Positions 23,349 to 35,169 of a DNA stretch of 64,000 nucleotides are shown here, piece by piece; within the stretch, counting starts at the first letter, position 1, and every line of letters begins with the position of its first letter. The notes below the pieces were generated by a model. It was not told the DNA's origin. It saw nothing but the letters and a program-made list of their open reading frames with translations, and ran no database searches. Where the stretch lies: contig JASEVX010000333.1 of assembly GCA_031761405.1 (NCBI GenBank), positions 62,001-126,000 on the forward strand. The letters are read 5' to 3'. A program made the position numbers and the translations under genes. Source of the DNA: Serripes groenlandicus. Taxonomy: Eukaryota > Mollusca > Bivalvia > Cardiida > Cardiidae.

Positions 23349-24477
23349 ACAAGAGGCCCAGGAGGGCCTGTGTCACTCATCTGGATATTTGAGCAATCAT
23401 GGGAAAATGTTCTAAAGAAAAGTGATAATTTAATTTGTACTGAAGTTGGAGTTAAATGAGTTTTCTCTGGCTTTCTGTACTGGAAAATATGTCCTTAAGA
23501 AGGGTTCCTCCTTGCATTTGTATGATAGGTTTGTTTGCACTGGAATTATCCAGACTGAATTTGGTTCAGAATTTTTTAATCATTGTCAAGGAGTTTATGC
23601 AACATTGAATCTCCTGTGGGCAATGATGATAAAGACCAATATTATCCATTTGAGTAAACTTCATAGCACTAAATCCCAGGTACTTACTGGCCAAATATAA
23701 TCACTCTGGGCCTCCTGTTTATTCAGAAGAAGTTGTTTAAAGAGTTTTATATATTTGACCACTGTGGTCTTGAAAGAAGGTCAAGGTCATTTATTGGAGG
23801 AAACTATATAGAAGTTCATGCCAGCTATCTACTGGCAAAATATCATCAGTCTGGGCCTCCTGGTTATTCAGAAGAAGTTGTTTAAAGATTTTCATATATT
23901 TGACCCTTGTGACCTTGAAAGTAGATCAATGTCATTTATTTGGGGAAATTTTTTAGCCCTCCATCCCAGGTACCCCCTTGCCAAATATCACGTTTTGATC
24001 CTTGTGACCTTGAAAGTAGGTCAAGGTCATTTATTTGAGGAAACTTTATAGCACTACATCCCAGGTACCTCCTGGCCAAAAAGTATCACTCTGGGCCTCC
24101 TGGTTATTCAGAATAATTTGTTTAAAGGAGTTCATATATTTGATCCTTGTGACCTTTAAAGTAGGTCAAGGTAATTTATTTGAGGAAACCTTATAGCACT
24201 ATATCCCAGGTACCTCCTGGCCAAATATCATCACTATGTCTCCTGGTTATTCAGAAAAATGTGTTGAAAAGGTTTTCATATAGTTGACCCTTGTGACCTT
24301 GAAAGTAGGTCAAGGTCATTTATGAGGAAACTTTATAGCACTCTATCCCAGGTACCTCCTGGCCAAATATCATGACCCAAGGACCTCCAGTTCTTAAGAA
24401 GTCATTCAAAGAAAAACGTTGACAGACGGATGTACGGACGACAGACATCACACCATAACATAAGCTCACCTGCACGT
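23349..24477 (-). mobile_element. Helitron-like element with tandem core
   Basis: In reverse it begins near AGGTGAGCTTATG and TCCGTACATCCGTCTGTC. It carries about five units of roughly 170 bp (ATTTGGCCAGGAGGTACCTG, TGACCTTGACCTACTTTC) and ends with the hairpin AGGCCCTCCTGGGCCT then CTTG|TT. Confidence 0.7.
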
Positions 24478-26126
24478 ACTTTATATGTTGAAAAAGGGAC
24501 CATTATTCTTACAAAAACCTTCAAAGACTTCCCAACATAATCTTGTTTTTTGTAGAGCTCTAAATAGCAGAGCTGCAGCTTTAATGCCGTTTTCCCTTTT
24601 GCAACTAAGTTTTACACAGATATTTCAGCCTAGAGATATATGCAGTCCGCTGCTTCAGATGTGTTGTATGGTAAAGATGGTTAAATAAGCCATTATAAAT
24701 TCTAGTCATCAATATTTTTTCTGAATGTCCATCTTATGTGCCAAATGTTGGTGATATATATTAATGAATTGCTCTGTGATTGAACATAGAATAAAATACC
24801 TTTCAGTGAATGGTGCAACTGGCTAACTTTCTCTATTTCTAATGTCAAATGGTATCTCATCTTGATTCTTCAAACACATTTTTGATCCTTGTTATGTCGT
24901 TTACTGCTTATTGGATGACGGTTCCTGTAAAGCCAGATATCTGAAAAATGTTAGATAAATATAAAAGAATAATTTTTAATTTGTTCACTTTAGTCATATA
25001 CGGTCGGACCCAGTCATATAAAGCAAAACAGCCATGTCTTTTGACTAATCAATATGGCTTAAAGAAGTCTGATAGAGGGTCATCCGAGGACCATTTCTAC
25101 AAAATTATTTGGAAAGTATTTGATATGTAAACATGGGAATACGTCTTGAATGTGTGCCTCCTGCTACAGTAGTATTACATAGAAAGGCATCGCATACGCT
25201 CATTGTTCATTTTGTTATTATCCTGCATACGGTTGCCGAATAAATGACATGATAAAACGAGCAACAGAAAGTCTAAAATAGTTGCACTAAGGGAAGGTCG
25301 GCGAGGGATATGCGAGATATTCGTAACAGTATTTAGATTGCAATACAAATGAAACAAGACGAATTTTGATGCTAAGCATCAAAGACGCCGCGCATGATTT
25401 TAAGGCATGACTTAAAGGGGAGCAGATGCAGTTCAATACATTTAAAGAACCTATGCAAACGGACAGGATGTAAAGAAGGCCAAATGTACCTTTATCTTAA
25501 ACAAGAAGGCCGAGATGTTCCTTATTGCTCACCTGGATACCATAGTCTATAATAAAACGTTACCAATAGCAAAAAGGGTCCATTTTGACGTAGGGAGTGG
25601 AGTATATACTTTATATGCTACGATCTATATGATATTCAGCATGTAAAATTTAGTCGTGAAATGACGAGTTAAGTCTTCAAACCATTTGTTTAACCGTTTG
25701 CTTAACATTGACTGCAACAATAAAGTGTCATACAAGCTGAAGTTTCTTAATTTTAAATCTGCTCTAACTAGATCAATTAGATAAACAAAAAACATAGATA
25801 CTGAAATATTAACATATATTAACTTAAGTGTTAATGCCTCTAGTTATAAGTTAAGTGTGACACAAGCTTTGGAAGGAGAGAGGGAAGTATATTCTCCTTC
25901 CAGTTGAGCAGAAGTATGATAACAAAAAACGAGAGTATATAAACAAAATATACAAATAATACTAACAAGTTTAAAGATATTTAATATCGAAATTAAGCAT
26001 TTATGAAATTAAAAGAAAAAGTTTTCATGTATAGTCAACATATAGCAAGAATACAATGGTCTGAATGAACAACTGTATGGGGAGGAACGTTTTAAGTTTA
26101 GTAATACAACAGAAATAAATAGAAAA
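24478..26126. other. Intergenic DNA
   Basis: A weak MITE half may lie at 24590-24686 (AGTCCGCTGCTTCAGATGTG, GGTTAA). Otherwise there is no gene, array or element end that I can support. Confidence 0.3.
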
Positions 26127-27180
26127 CAAGAGGGCCATGAGGCCCTGGAATCGCTCACCTGAGAATGGGCTATTTAAGACTTTACTCTTTCAGCGCCAAT
26201 GGCAATATCATCTAGACAAATTTTCTGACAAAATTTCAAGCTGCTCAAGTCAAAAATGCAATCTCTATAGTGTTAACTAGATTGTTCTGCAATTTAGCCT
26301 AGTGACCTAGTTGTTAACCTGACGTGACCCATATTCGAACTTTACCTAGATATCACTAAGACAAACATTCTGAGAAAGTTTCAACATGCTCAACCCAAAA
26401 ATGTGGCTTCCAAAGTGTTAATAAGACTTTCCTTAAATTTGGCCTAGTGACCTAGTTTTTGAACGGTCATGACCTACATTCAAACTTAGCCTAGATAGTT
26501 CTAAGACAAACATTCTAACATAGTTTCATCATGCTCAAGCCAAAAAAGTGGCTTCCAAAGTGTTAACAAGATGTTCCTTACATTTGGCCTAGTGACCTAG
26601 TTTTTTTACCGGACATGACCAATATTCAAACTTGGCCTAGATATCATCAAGACAAACTTTCTGAGAAAGTTTCAACATGCTCAAGTAAAAAATGCGGCTT
26701 CCAGAGTGTTAACAAGCTTTTCCTTAAATTTGGCCTAGTGACCTAGTTTTTGACCCGACATGACCTATATTCAAACTTGACCTAGATATCACTAAGACAA
26801 ACATTCTGACAAATGTTCAACATTTTCAAGCCAAAAATGCGGCTTCCAGAGTGTTAAAAAGACTTTCATTAAATTTGGCCTAGTGACCTAGTGTTTGACC
26901 CGACATGACCCAGTTTCAAACTTGGCCTAGATATCATCAAGAAAAACTTTCTGACAAAGTGTCAACATCCTCAAGTTTAAAATATGCCTTCCAGAGTGTT
27001 AACAAGATTTGCCTTCAATTTGGCCTAGTGACCTAGTGTTTTTGACCCGACATGACCTATATTCGGACTTGGCCTAGATATCACTAAGACAAACATTCTG
27101 ACAAAGTTTCAACATGCTCAAATCAAAAATGCGGCTTCCAGATTGTTAACAAGATTTTCAATAAATTTGTAAACCAAACA
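26127..27180 (-). mobile_element. Helitron-like element, 5' end unclear
   Basis: It is the same broad family as 18133 but inverted. The 3' end at 26127 has the hairpin AGGGCCTCATGGCCCT then CTTG|TT. About six units of roughly 175 bp follow, each with GGCCTAGTGACCTAG. The other end fades near 27180. Confidence 0.65.
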
Positions 27181-27477
27181 GTTAAAAAAGCGTAGCCTAG
27201 TGAACTCCGTAAATCAACTCATAAAAAAAGCTTAGCCTAGTTTGTTGGGGAACAGTTATTAAACACAATTTAAATGTGTCTAAAGTTTTTTAACAACTGT
27301 GAAAGATGTACATATTTTGTATCTTGTTGTTTCTTAAATCAGTTAATACAATTTATTCAACCATAAAGGCTGTTTTTTCAAACATATTACAGAGTTTTTC
27401 TTTACAATAATATTTGTGGGTTTCTCCCTTTTTGATTACGTCACCCCATGGTACAAAATTAAAACCTATCCCATACT

Positions 27478-27501
27478 GACGCCGCGCTTCCACGCGGCGT
27501 C
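27478..27501. repeat. Perfect GC-rich hairpin
   Basis: GACGCCGCG, loop CTTCCA, CGCGGCGTC: a 9-bp perfect stem, strikingly GC-rich in AT-rich surroundings. Confidence 0.8.
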
Positions 27502-27539
27502 AATAATCCAAAATAAAATTAAAATAATTACTTACTATT

Positions 27540-27720
27540 ATTCTAGAACATTGTGTCCCAAACCAATCAGAAATAAATGCAAAGCATCGCCGATAAATTG
27601 CATATGAATCCATGAATTAAGCATCGGTGTGGAAAAATGGCCGCCTCTTGGGTTGAAAAATATACGGAACGCTGATCTATATTTTTTATGACGTCACTCA
27701 ACACGCGCCATGACGTAACA
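27540..27720 (+). promoter_or_regulatory. Possible promoter-proximal region
   Basis: CCAATCAG (CCAAT-like), ATGACGTCACTC (full CRE palindrome) and CATGACGTAAC lie around AAAATGGCCGCC, a strong start context that opens only 12 codons before a stop. It could be a promoter with a short upstream frame. Motif evidence only. Confidence 0.25.
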
Positions 27721-28402
27721 CGGACTGTATGCAGTTTAAAATGCATAACAGATGTTGACAATAACAAAATGCAGAAAAGTAACATTAATCAGGTACTAAC
27801 AGAGTTCATAATAAAAATACCAAAGACCGTCGATGGGAGTCAGTGGTTGATAAATTCCAGTTTATTCTGGATTTTTCTTAAATAATGGAACTACTCAAGA
27901 GACATGTGTCTACATTATTTTTAACACATTTGATCTTGTTTACACACATGAAAATAAATGTGTTCACTAACAGACGCATTTTGATGCATCTGAAACAAAC
28001 ATAACGTATTTCTCCCTTTCTCACAATGTTTCAAAATTAAAAGTTGGTTAGTTGAAAGTAACTAATAAACTAGTTTGATAGTACAGATACTAGATGAAGA
28101 TATTTTATGAATTGACTGACATTACCAGTGGCGGATCCAGGAATTAATAACTGGGGGGGCACAAGAATGGTGGAGGGTTTTCCTCCCACCCATTTGAAAA
28201 TTCTGTTTCAATCACTGATTGAAGTGATATTGTTTAAACGGTGTGTTCATTTCAACCTTTCATTCAACAGTAAGTTCAAACATCTTATAATATATAACAT
28301 ATAATAGCATAACACATCTTTATTAATAATTTGGCATTGAATATGGCATACTTATAGCCAATACACACTAACATTTTACATAATATAATAATGTGAAAAC
28401 AA

Positions 28403-28558
28403 TATCAATTTGCAGCAGAAGACTTTTGAAAACAGTGTAGCAAAATGATATATTGCTCATGATGTTTTCAACTCTTTCACATAGTTATGCTTTCATTTGT
28501 AGAGAGTGTTCATAGTTTTGCTTAGGTGTTATCAAAGTTGTCTGAGGCAGATTTGTCA
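28403..28558 (-). mobile_element. TTAA MITE overlapping the hAT 3' coding end
   Basis: It has TTTGCAGCAGAAGACTTTTG, ATATTGCTCATGATG, ATAGTTTTGCTTAGGTG and GTTGTCTGAGGCAGATTTGT. The 28522-28558 part is read as coding by the overlapping gene. Confidence 0.75.
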
Positions 28559-29303
28559 CTGTCAAGGATGTTTGGTAATTGTAATCGTCTTGGCTGCATC
28601 CTCGCGAAGTCTGACACAACCTCATCAATGTTGATATTCATATCTCTGTGTGCAGATATAAGACACATGCCTGTAAGCCTTGTCTTCGTCATTGATGATC
28701 TTCTGTCAGACTTCACGAGGCCAAGAGTTGAAATGCTTCTTTCGCACTCGCAACTTGTCACCGGAAATGTGGCCGCTATCCGAAGAATGGTGTGAACATT
28801 CGGATACATCTTCGGATCACATTCCTTGATCAAGTCGCCAATGGTGGTGGGTAAGTTTAAGGGTGAAACACCATCCCATTTATTCCGCCAGCATTCTATT
28901 TCCGCCTGGAGTGTATCATCCGATGGCAGGTCTTCCCTGAAAAAGTCTAGCGACTCGTCGTTAAGAGTTATATCGACTGGTGGCAACAGTAGGAATGCCG
29001 TAGCAGCCCGCTGCTGAAGTGGGGTGAATCGTTGCAGGAATTCTTGGAGCAAATGATCCAAGAATGGAATAGTTATTACACGCTTATAATAGTCCTCCGG
29101 AGTATCAGCGGGAGTGTTATTACGGCGTGTCTGTCGGCTACACAAACGGGGTATAGAAGGTACTATGCCGACGGTTTCACCAATAGCCGCAGCTTCCTTA
29201 AACGCCTGGCTATGGAAATCGTCCACCATCTGCCGCTTATCTTTCAGTGTTTCGTGGACTGTCTTTACTTCTTTAAGGGCACCAACGACATCAAGGGCTC
29301 TTC
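28522..29303 (-). CDS. hAT transposase-like gene, last exon
   Basis: This exon gives 259 residues plus a stop. It joins in phase to the exon ending at 29832 through an acceptor GTTCATAG|GA. The start (LQGRALDVVGALKEV across the splice) and the distal block SCECERSISTLGLVKSDRRS followed by RLTGMCLISAH match the C-terminal dimerisation region of hAT transposases; the Glu in CECERS sits where the third catalytic acid of the family lies. The last dozen codons (SDKSASDNFDNT and the stop) are encoded by an inserted TTAA MITE arm. The frame is intact. It could act as a transposase remnant or a domesticated protein of the '52 kDa repressor-like' type. Confidence 0.75.
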
Positions 29304-29324
29304 CTATGAACATCAAGAGAATAT

Positions 29325-29600
29325 TATCAAACCAGGGTTTGCGAGTTCGAATCCAGGCTCAGCGATCCATTCTTACCGATGATTGACAACAGTCATTGTG
29401 ACTAGTCTAGCATCATTCGTCTTTCACCAATGGACTAAGCATAAATAATGAGGAAATGTAGGCTGGCCGATTATCTGGGAATTTCGTCGTAGTTAGTATT
29501 GGTGCAAGAAAGCCAGGAAACATTGTATGCTGAACTAGCCGCCGGAATATAACTGAAGATCCGTTGAAAATGGCGTTAAACATCAACCAATCCAATCAAT
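29325..29600 (+). mobile_element. tRNA-derived SINE in a hAT-gene intron
   Basis: B box GCGAGTTCGAATCCAGG, then CAAGAAAGCCAGGAAACATT, AACTAGCCGCCGGAATATAA and GAAAATGGCGTTAAACATC with a (CAAT)n-like tail. It lies entirely within the intron 29304-29831. Confidence 0.8.
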
Positions 29601-29831
29601 CAATCACCAAAATAAGATCAATGCTTATCATACTTCTTATTATATCTGTATTTTAAGTGTTTGTTAACTCTTTGAAATATAAGGCAATACATATTGTAGC
29701 GTTTTCTGAAAATTAATAAACTACGATTAAAATGTGTGTTTTATATTAAACTTTAAATATGTTAATCAACATGCTAGTATATAAATAAAAATTCTAAAGA
29801 AGTAAAATTAAACTTTTCTTATTAATGATAC

Positions 29832-30162
29832 CTTGGAGTGCGACAGTCAACGGCTTTATGTATGCCATGCAACGTAGAACTACGACCAGAATGATTAAGA
29901 AACGAAATGTCGTTATGGATGACAGGATGCCATTCGTGTCAGTTACAGCGTCTGGTCGCTTTTCATCCTCCAGAATGGCGTGAAGTGCGTCTAAGATGTG
30001 CGGATAAAAGGTCTTAAGCACTTCAAAAGCCTCGTGACGCTGCACCCACCGTGTACGACAAAGCCGCTTCAATTTTGTTCGTTTTGAAGTGTTGTCTACA
30101 CTGTCGAGCTCCCGCTCAAGGTAACTCTGTCTCTTAGGTGAGTTGTTGAAGAAAGCAACACA
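29832..30162 (-). CDS. hAT transposase-like gene, third visible exon
   Basis: The acceptor is TATCTTTTTAG and the donor CCAAG|GTATC; it starts in phase 0 and ends in phase 1. It encodes 110 residues including CRTRWVQRHEAFEVL, the RW motif typical of hAT transposases, and LSSITTFRFLIILVVVLR, a hydrophobic stretch also usual at this point in the family. Confidence 0.75.
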
Positions 30163-30475
30163 CTAAAAAGATAAAATAAAATTAAAAAAAGGCATCTGAA
30201 ACCCTTAAGCTGTTCTACAATTATCGTTGTAAGCTCATTTATTTGTCAGTATACACGGTTTCAATTTTAGAGGTTAATGTCTGTATTTAATGAAACAACA
30301 TAGTCAAAAACAATTTACTGTCGTTTTTAATAATTTACAAAACTTGATTAATCTCGTATTAATAAAACCTTTGCTATAATCACCAATTATCATATTTTAA
30401 ATAATGATAATTGACAGTCACATCGCCCTTTTTTCTTTTCACATGCGTTTTAGACTTCAATTTTAAATGAAATAC

Positions 30476-30633
30476 CTTGTCAGCAATTCCCATCATGTTT
30501 TTCACTTCATTCACGTCGCAAGCAGCTACTATGCATCGGTTGAGAAGGTGGGATGCGCACCAGAACGGTAGTGCTTTAGGGTACTGCTGTAGTATACGCG
30601 CTGCCACACCTTTCACCTTTCCCATCATGTTAC
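30476..30633 (-). CDS. hAT transposase-like gene, second visible exon
   Basis: It runs from acceptor CTTCAG|GT to donor GACAAG|GTATTT and joins in phase at both sides. The residues NMMGKVKGVAARI and LPFWCASHLLNRCI correspond to the family's segment after the second catalytic Asp, where a C..H motif is common. Confidence 0.75.
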
Positions 30634-30841
30634 CTGAAGTACACGGAATTATTGTTCTAACAAAACTGTTGATTGTAACGTTTAAGACAATTTACACAGA
30701 TTATATCGTATCGATAATGTTGAACGGCTTTGCTGAGTACCCCACTAAACTACTATAATCACAAACCATTCCTATGTAATCATTTAAATAACAGCTTTAC
30801 TAACGTATGTATGGTGCTATATAAGTTTTAAAAATACATAC

Positions 30842-31036
30842 CGGCACCGTCGTAACACTGGCTACGCATCTTGGTGGGGTCGAGTCCCAGGTTGTCGATG
30901 ACCTTCAGTATCTGGGCAGACAGAGCGGCACCAGTTGTATCGCCACTTACATCCTGTAGATCCACCAGCTTCTCCAGAACCTCACCTTTTAAAATACGTA
31001 TAACGCTGGTTTCACGCAAAACGGTTGTAACTACAT
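30842..31036 (-). CDS. hAT transposase-like gene, first visible exon
   Basis: It encodes KLVDLQDVSGDTTGAALS and DPTKMRSQCYDGAG before the donor GCCG|GTATGT. The Asp in QCYDGAG is the probable second catalytic residue. The 5' limit is uncertain: the acceptor at 31036 (TGTTCAAG) is weak, and the frame stays open to 31079. The N-terminal domain is missing. Confidence 0.6.
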
Positions 31037-31079
31037 CTTGAACATTATGGAGTTGACAACTGTTTTGGTTAAAACCCAC

Positions 31080-32514
31080 AGTTTAAAACAAGTCTACATC
31101 GCCCACGCTTTTGTAACGGATAAACCATAGTAGCAGATATAACTGTAATGGTTAATATAGTTTAATTAATTGACTTCATAATGAACTTAACTTAATGATT
31201 ATCGCGGGTCCGTCGGGGGTAATTATACTCATTTGTAAGAAAAGTAATATCTTGCTTCATTCGTATATCCCTAATACATGTTGTTATAATATAATTAATG
31301 GTATTCGTTTTGTTTTTTTAGATATTGAATCAATCAAAAAATACGAATTCTTATGTGTTGTAATATTTGATAGAAACAGAGATGTGACAATATAGATACA
31401 CAGCACAGATTCGCTCATGTAATAATAATTGGTAAGTCTGGTATGTTTCTTGGTACATTGAGGGCTAAAGAGATACCCAAACATGCGATATACTCAATTA
31501 CATGATGATCTTTCTCATTTTAACTGCCTCGCAGGTGTAGTGTTAGAGCGTCCGCCTCGGGTGCGGGGGTTACGGGTTCGATTCCCGACCGGGTCATACC
31601 AAAGACTTAGCATTACCACTGACCCATACAACCCAAAATCTCATTTTAATATAATGATAATTGTTCATTACTCTTTGGATGCATGTTTGACAATTCGCCA
31701 CAGTTATTTACGAACGTTTTGTAAAAGAGCATTAATTATACAATTGTCAAACAAATATGAGTTATGAAAACATATGATTTACGTGTTTCTCCTTTTTTCC
31801 ACAATGCTTTCTAAAGCTAGTAAGCTGAAAGAAAAACACAAAACAAACCCATCTTTGAAAGTGTTAATCCAAAAATATATATATGATGTTTGAATACACT
31901 CGGACAGGACAGTAAGTATTTCACCCTTTCTCACAAGTTTTCAAAGGCGTCTGCTACGTACATCTGCGTCAAAAGTTGTTTGTTTGAAGAATCTATAACA
32001 ATCTGGACACATTTGTACAGAGGTTAAGATATGCAAAAGGTTTGAAGCAATTTGGAAATCTAGATGACACCCATTAATTAATTTGGACTGATCCAAATAT
32101 AAATGCTTAGGAAAATCCATTTTACATAAAGTCTGGCTGTCTAATTCATGTGACGTAATAATTCCCACAGTCCTTTGTTTTAATTCCCCGGATATATATA
32201 TTGAGCCACGTCATATGAAAACCCACATTATAAATCAATGAGCTAGCCTACGATCTCATTGCATACTTCTGTGTCAGTTTTAAGTCATTGTTATTCCCCT
32301 GTGGAGTTAAATATGTTTGTGTGACTAATATGAATGGCGAACACGAAATATCCTGTCCAGACTGGGAAGGCTTATATGAATATCGGCTGGTTGCAGAGAC
32401 CCAAATGTCAATTTTGTCATTTTTGAATGACGTGGCTCATTTGTGGAGGGAAAAAGTAGGTCAGTATTCCCGGGTAAATAAGTTGACCCTCTAACCAATG
32501 TGTAGACACATTAA
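31080..32514. other. Intergenic DNA with minor fragments
   Basis: It contains a tRNA-like SINE head at 31528-31620 and traces of TTAA MITE arms at 31780-31830 and 31920-31970. There is no coding exon that I can support. Confidence 0.35.
31528..31620 (+). mobile_element. tRNA-derived SINE head
   Basis: CAGGTGTAGTGTTAGAGCGT (A box) and TACGGGTTCGATTCCCGACC (B box) have tRNA spacing, and the B-box arm pairs well. No typical SINE core follows clearly, so a decayed tRNA copy is also possible. Confidence 0.55.
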
Positions 32515-33353
32515 TAACATTGTGACTAAAGGAGAAATTGGTAAGTTAACTATGATTTGTTTTTCAACTCTATTATTCACTCCACCCAGGTTCAAGATAT
32601 AGATCTATATACTGTTCAACTTATATATTATATTTGAAGAGGTAATCAACAATTTGCTTATAAATTTTATTGTTTAGAAAAAGGATTGAGACAAGCATTA
32701 GTTTTTGTGTGATTTTTTTGCTTCAAATTAATTGCAGATTATGATTCCTGATTTCATGTGATCTAATTTGAATACCTACAATGTCCATAACAAATAATTT
32801 AAGTTCTTACTGTTTTATCAAAGAAGACAAAGTATAAGTCTTAGAAGTATAATAATTGAAGTCCCAATGCATGCAATTATTTTATCACAAGTGGGAGAAG
32901 TAGATTTAAAGCCCCACTATTTTTTCAAATTAGTGTGTTAAGTCATAGAAGTACATTTAAAGCTCCTAATAGTTTTCTGTTATTTTGAGCAAGTCATACA
33001 AGTACATTTGAAGCAGGTGTACTTCATTTGCAGCGCACCATGTAGCTTGTAGAAGTACATTTTAAGCAGGGGGACTTCATTTACAGCGCACCTTGTAGCT
33101 TGTAGAAGTACACTTAAAGCCCTGGTGCTTCAGATGAAGCGCACATTTATCTTTGGGAGTATGTTTGAAGTACATATGAAGCAGATTTAAAGTACAGGAC
33201 TTCTCTAAAGCAGGAGCTCTATTTGTGGCGGGGCTTCTAGTAATCTACAGTAATCGTTTTGAGCAATTTCTCCCTTTTGTCACAATGTTTTCAAAAGATG
33301 TCTGCTGCAAATGTGCGTCAAAATGCGTCTATAGGTGGGAAAAGGTTTGATCC
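32515..33353 (+). mobile_element. TTAA MITE halves flanking other repeats
   Basis: A left-half piece (ACATTGTGACTAAAGGAGAA at 32516-32545) and a right half (33248-33353: TTTTGAGCAATTTCTCCC to GTGGGAAAAGG) enclose about 700 bp. It could be one MITE opened at its centre, or two separate fragments. Confidence 0.5.
32870..33240 (+). repeat. Imperfect GAAGTACATTTGAAGC repeats
   Basis: Motifs of the type AGAAGTACATTTAAAGC and GTAGCTTGTAGAAGTACA recur about every 60-80 bp. They resemble the short motifs of the 178-bp array at 20.7-21.5 kb, and like that array they sit next to MITE sequence. Confidence 0.65.
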
Positions 33354-33618
33354 TTGTGTTTAGGGTTGAATGTTTTCAAAGTCATGCAGGTGTGGGAAGA
33401 ATGTAACCTCTTCCTGGTTCGTAAGCTAGAACACATTATTGAGTAAATGACTGTGCAATTTGTAAAAAAACCCAAGGAAATTAAAGCAATGGCAAAGAAA
33501 TCATCATGATTTTAAACTATTCACAACAAATTATTACAAAGAGCTGCCTATTGACACAACTGCTGAACAACTTTATGGGAAAAGAAGACAACCTCCAAAT
33601 GAAAAGCTGCTGCAAGGT

Positions 33619-33770
33619 TATAACCCTTTCCTTCATACAGACATATTTTGATGCATCTTCATCAGACATCTTTTGAAAACAGTTTTGTCTCAATTTTTAC
33701 AATTCTATTTAAGTTAATAAAAATATGAAGAACTCCCATAGTTTTGCCTCCTAATCTGCGGAACTAAGGA
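33619..33770 (+). mobile_element. TTAA MITE, worn copy
   Basis: It has AACCCTTTCCTTCATACAG, CATCAGACATCTTTTGAAAAC and CCATAGTTTTGCC. The centre is shortened and the terminal end lost. Confidence 0.6.
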
Positions 33771-33796
33771 AAATATCTACCGGTATAAATGAAAGT

Positions 33797-34027
33797 TTAA
33801 CTCTTTCCCTCATATAGACGCTTTCTGACGCCTTTGCAGCAGACGGCTTTTTGAAAACATAGTGACAAAAGAAGAAATTGCACAAAACGTGCAATTTCTC
33901 CCTTTGCCACAATGTTTTTCCACTTTTTGTCATAGGTTATCCATTCAATTATGGAGATTTTTTTATTTTTGACAATATACGTTCAAAGTCGTCTGCTGCA
34001 GAATTGTCGTATGAGGGAAAGGGTTAA
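33797..34027 (-). mobile_element. TTAA MITE, complete young copy
   Basis: TTAA lies at 33797-33800 and 34024-34027. It is almost identical to 3618-3847, including the hairpin GAAATTGCACAAAACGTGC. Confidence 0.88.
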
Positions 34028-34143
34028 TTGTTGGATAGAGTTGAAAATATTGTCACAAAAGGAGAAATTGGTCACTGTTTTAAAAAACAGATTGGCTAAA
34101 TTAATTTAGTTTCATATTGTAAAAGCATTTATGTGATATTCAC

Positions 34144-34340
34144 ATTTCAGGGTATTTGCCATATCATGTGACATCTTTAGATCTTGCTAATATCTTCTCA
34201 CATGTATACAGGCACATTTTAAATACATCTGAAGCAGAAGACATTTCAGGGTATTTGCCATATCATGTGACATCTTTAGACCTTGTTAGATCTTCCCACA
34301 TACAGACACATTTTAATACATCTGCAGCAGAAGACTTTTG
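34144..34340 (+). repeat. 99-bp tandem duplication including a MITE arm
   Basis: GGTATTTGCCATATCATGTG occurs at 34151 and 34250. Each copy ends in the arm CATCTG.AGCAGAAGAC. The second copy continues into the MITE that is split by the 7.6-kb block. Confidence 0.8.
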
Positions 34341-34372
34341 AAAACATTGTGGAAAAAGAAGAAATGGCTTTT

Positions 34373-34790
34373 CCCTAGTGAAAATGTGACTGAAATCCCA
34401 GTGAAATTTCGGTCAAAATAACTGGGATTTCAGTGAAATCCCACTGAGATTTCAGTGAAATCCCACTGAGATCTCAGTGAAATCCCACTGGGATTTCAGT
34501 GAGATTTTGACCAATTTTTTCAGTGAGATCCCACTGAAATCTCGGTGGGATTTTCACTGAAATTTCACTGGGATTTCACTAAAATTCGGGGGGATTTCGA
34601 CCAAATTTTTCAGTGAAATTCTCAGTGGAATTCCCACTGGGATTTCACTGAGAATCTCACTGAAAGATTTGGTCGAAATCCCACCGAATTTCAGTGAAAT
34701 CCCAGTGAAATTTCAGTGAAAATCCCACCGAGATTTTCTTGAAATTTCAGTGAAATCCCACTGGGATACCACCAAGATTCAGTAGGACCA
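34373..34790. repeat. Left GTGAAATCCCACTGAGAT array
   Basis: Some 20 imperfect copies of CAGTGAAATCCCACTGAGAT-like units occur in both orientations, so the array is largely self-complementary. Confidence 0.88.
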
Positions 34791-35169
34791 TTCAAAAAAA
34801 TTAATATGCATGAAATAAACTGTAAATTAGCTGTAATCATTTAACACATATAAGATACAAAAACTAAATCAGTAAACTGCACAAAAGACCAACTTTAATT
34901 TGAACTATATTTGCCAGGAAGCAATTATAAATTAAGAGCTTACTGGATAATTTATTTAAAAAGTCTAGGACCTTGACCCCCATGCAGGATCAGCAGCGAC
35001 ATGGATTTTTCAGAGAAGTGTCTTGGCAATACATATATGCAGAAGTGAAACACAAATAAAATAAATGAAAACAGAATTAACTTAAGCTATACATAAGAGA
35101 TCACTTTCTTCAAATCTATTTCACAGTATAACCCAAAATCATATAACCAGCATTATAATTAAATGTTTT

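Larger units (their letters stand above)
28131..31079 (-). mobile_element. hAT-type transposon or domesticated hAT gene
   Basis: CAGTGGCGGATCCAGG at 28131 resembles a hAT terminus and lies downstream of a four-exon hAT transposase-like gene on the - strand. No matching opposite terminus was found by eye, and the N-terminal part of the protein is not visible upstream of 31079, so the element is incomplete or is a captured gene. Confidence 0.6.

Noticed and set aside
31528..31605. Functional tRNA gene at 31.5 kb
   Set aside because: The B-box arm is good, but I could not build a full cloverleaf with an acceptor stem; called a SINE head instead.
32288..32494. 68-codon + strand frame (MLFPCGVKYVCVTNMNGEHE)
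   Set aside because: No splice sites, homology or neighbouring coding signal that I can point to.
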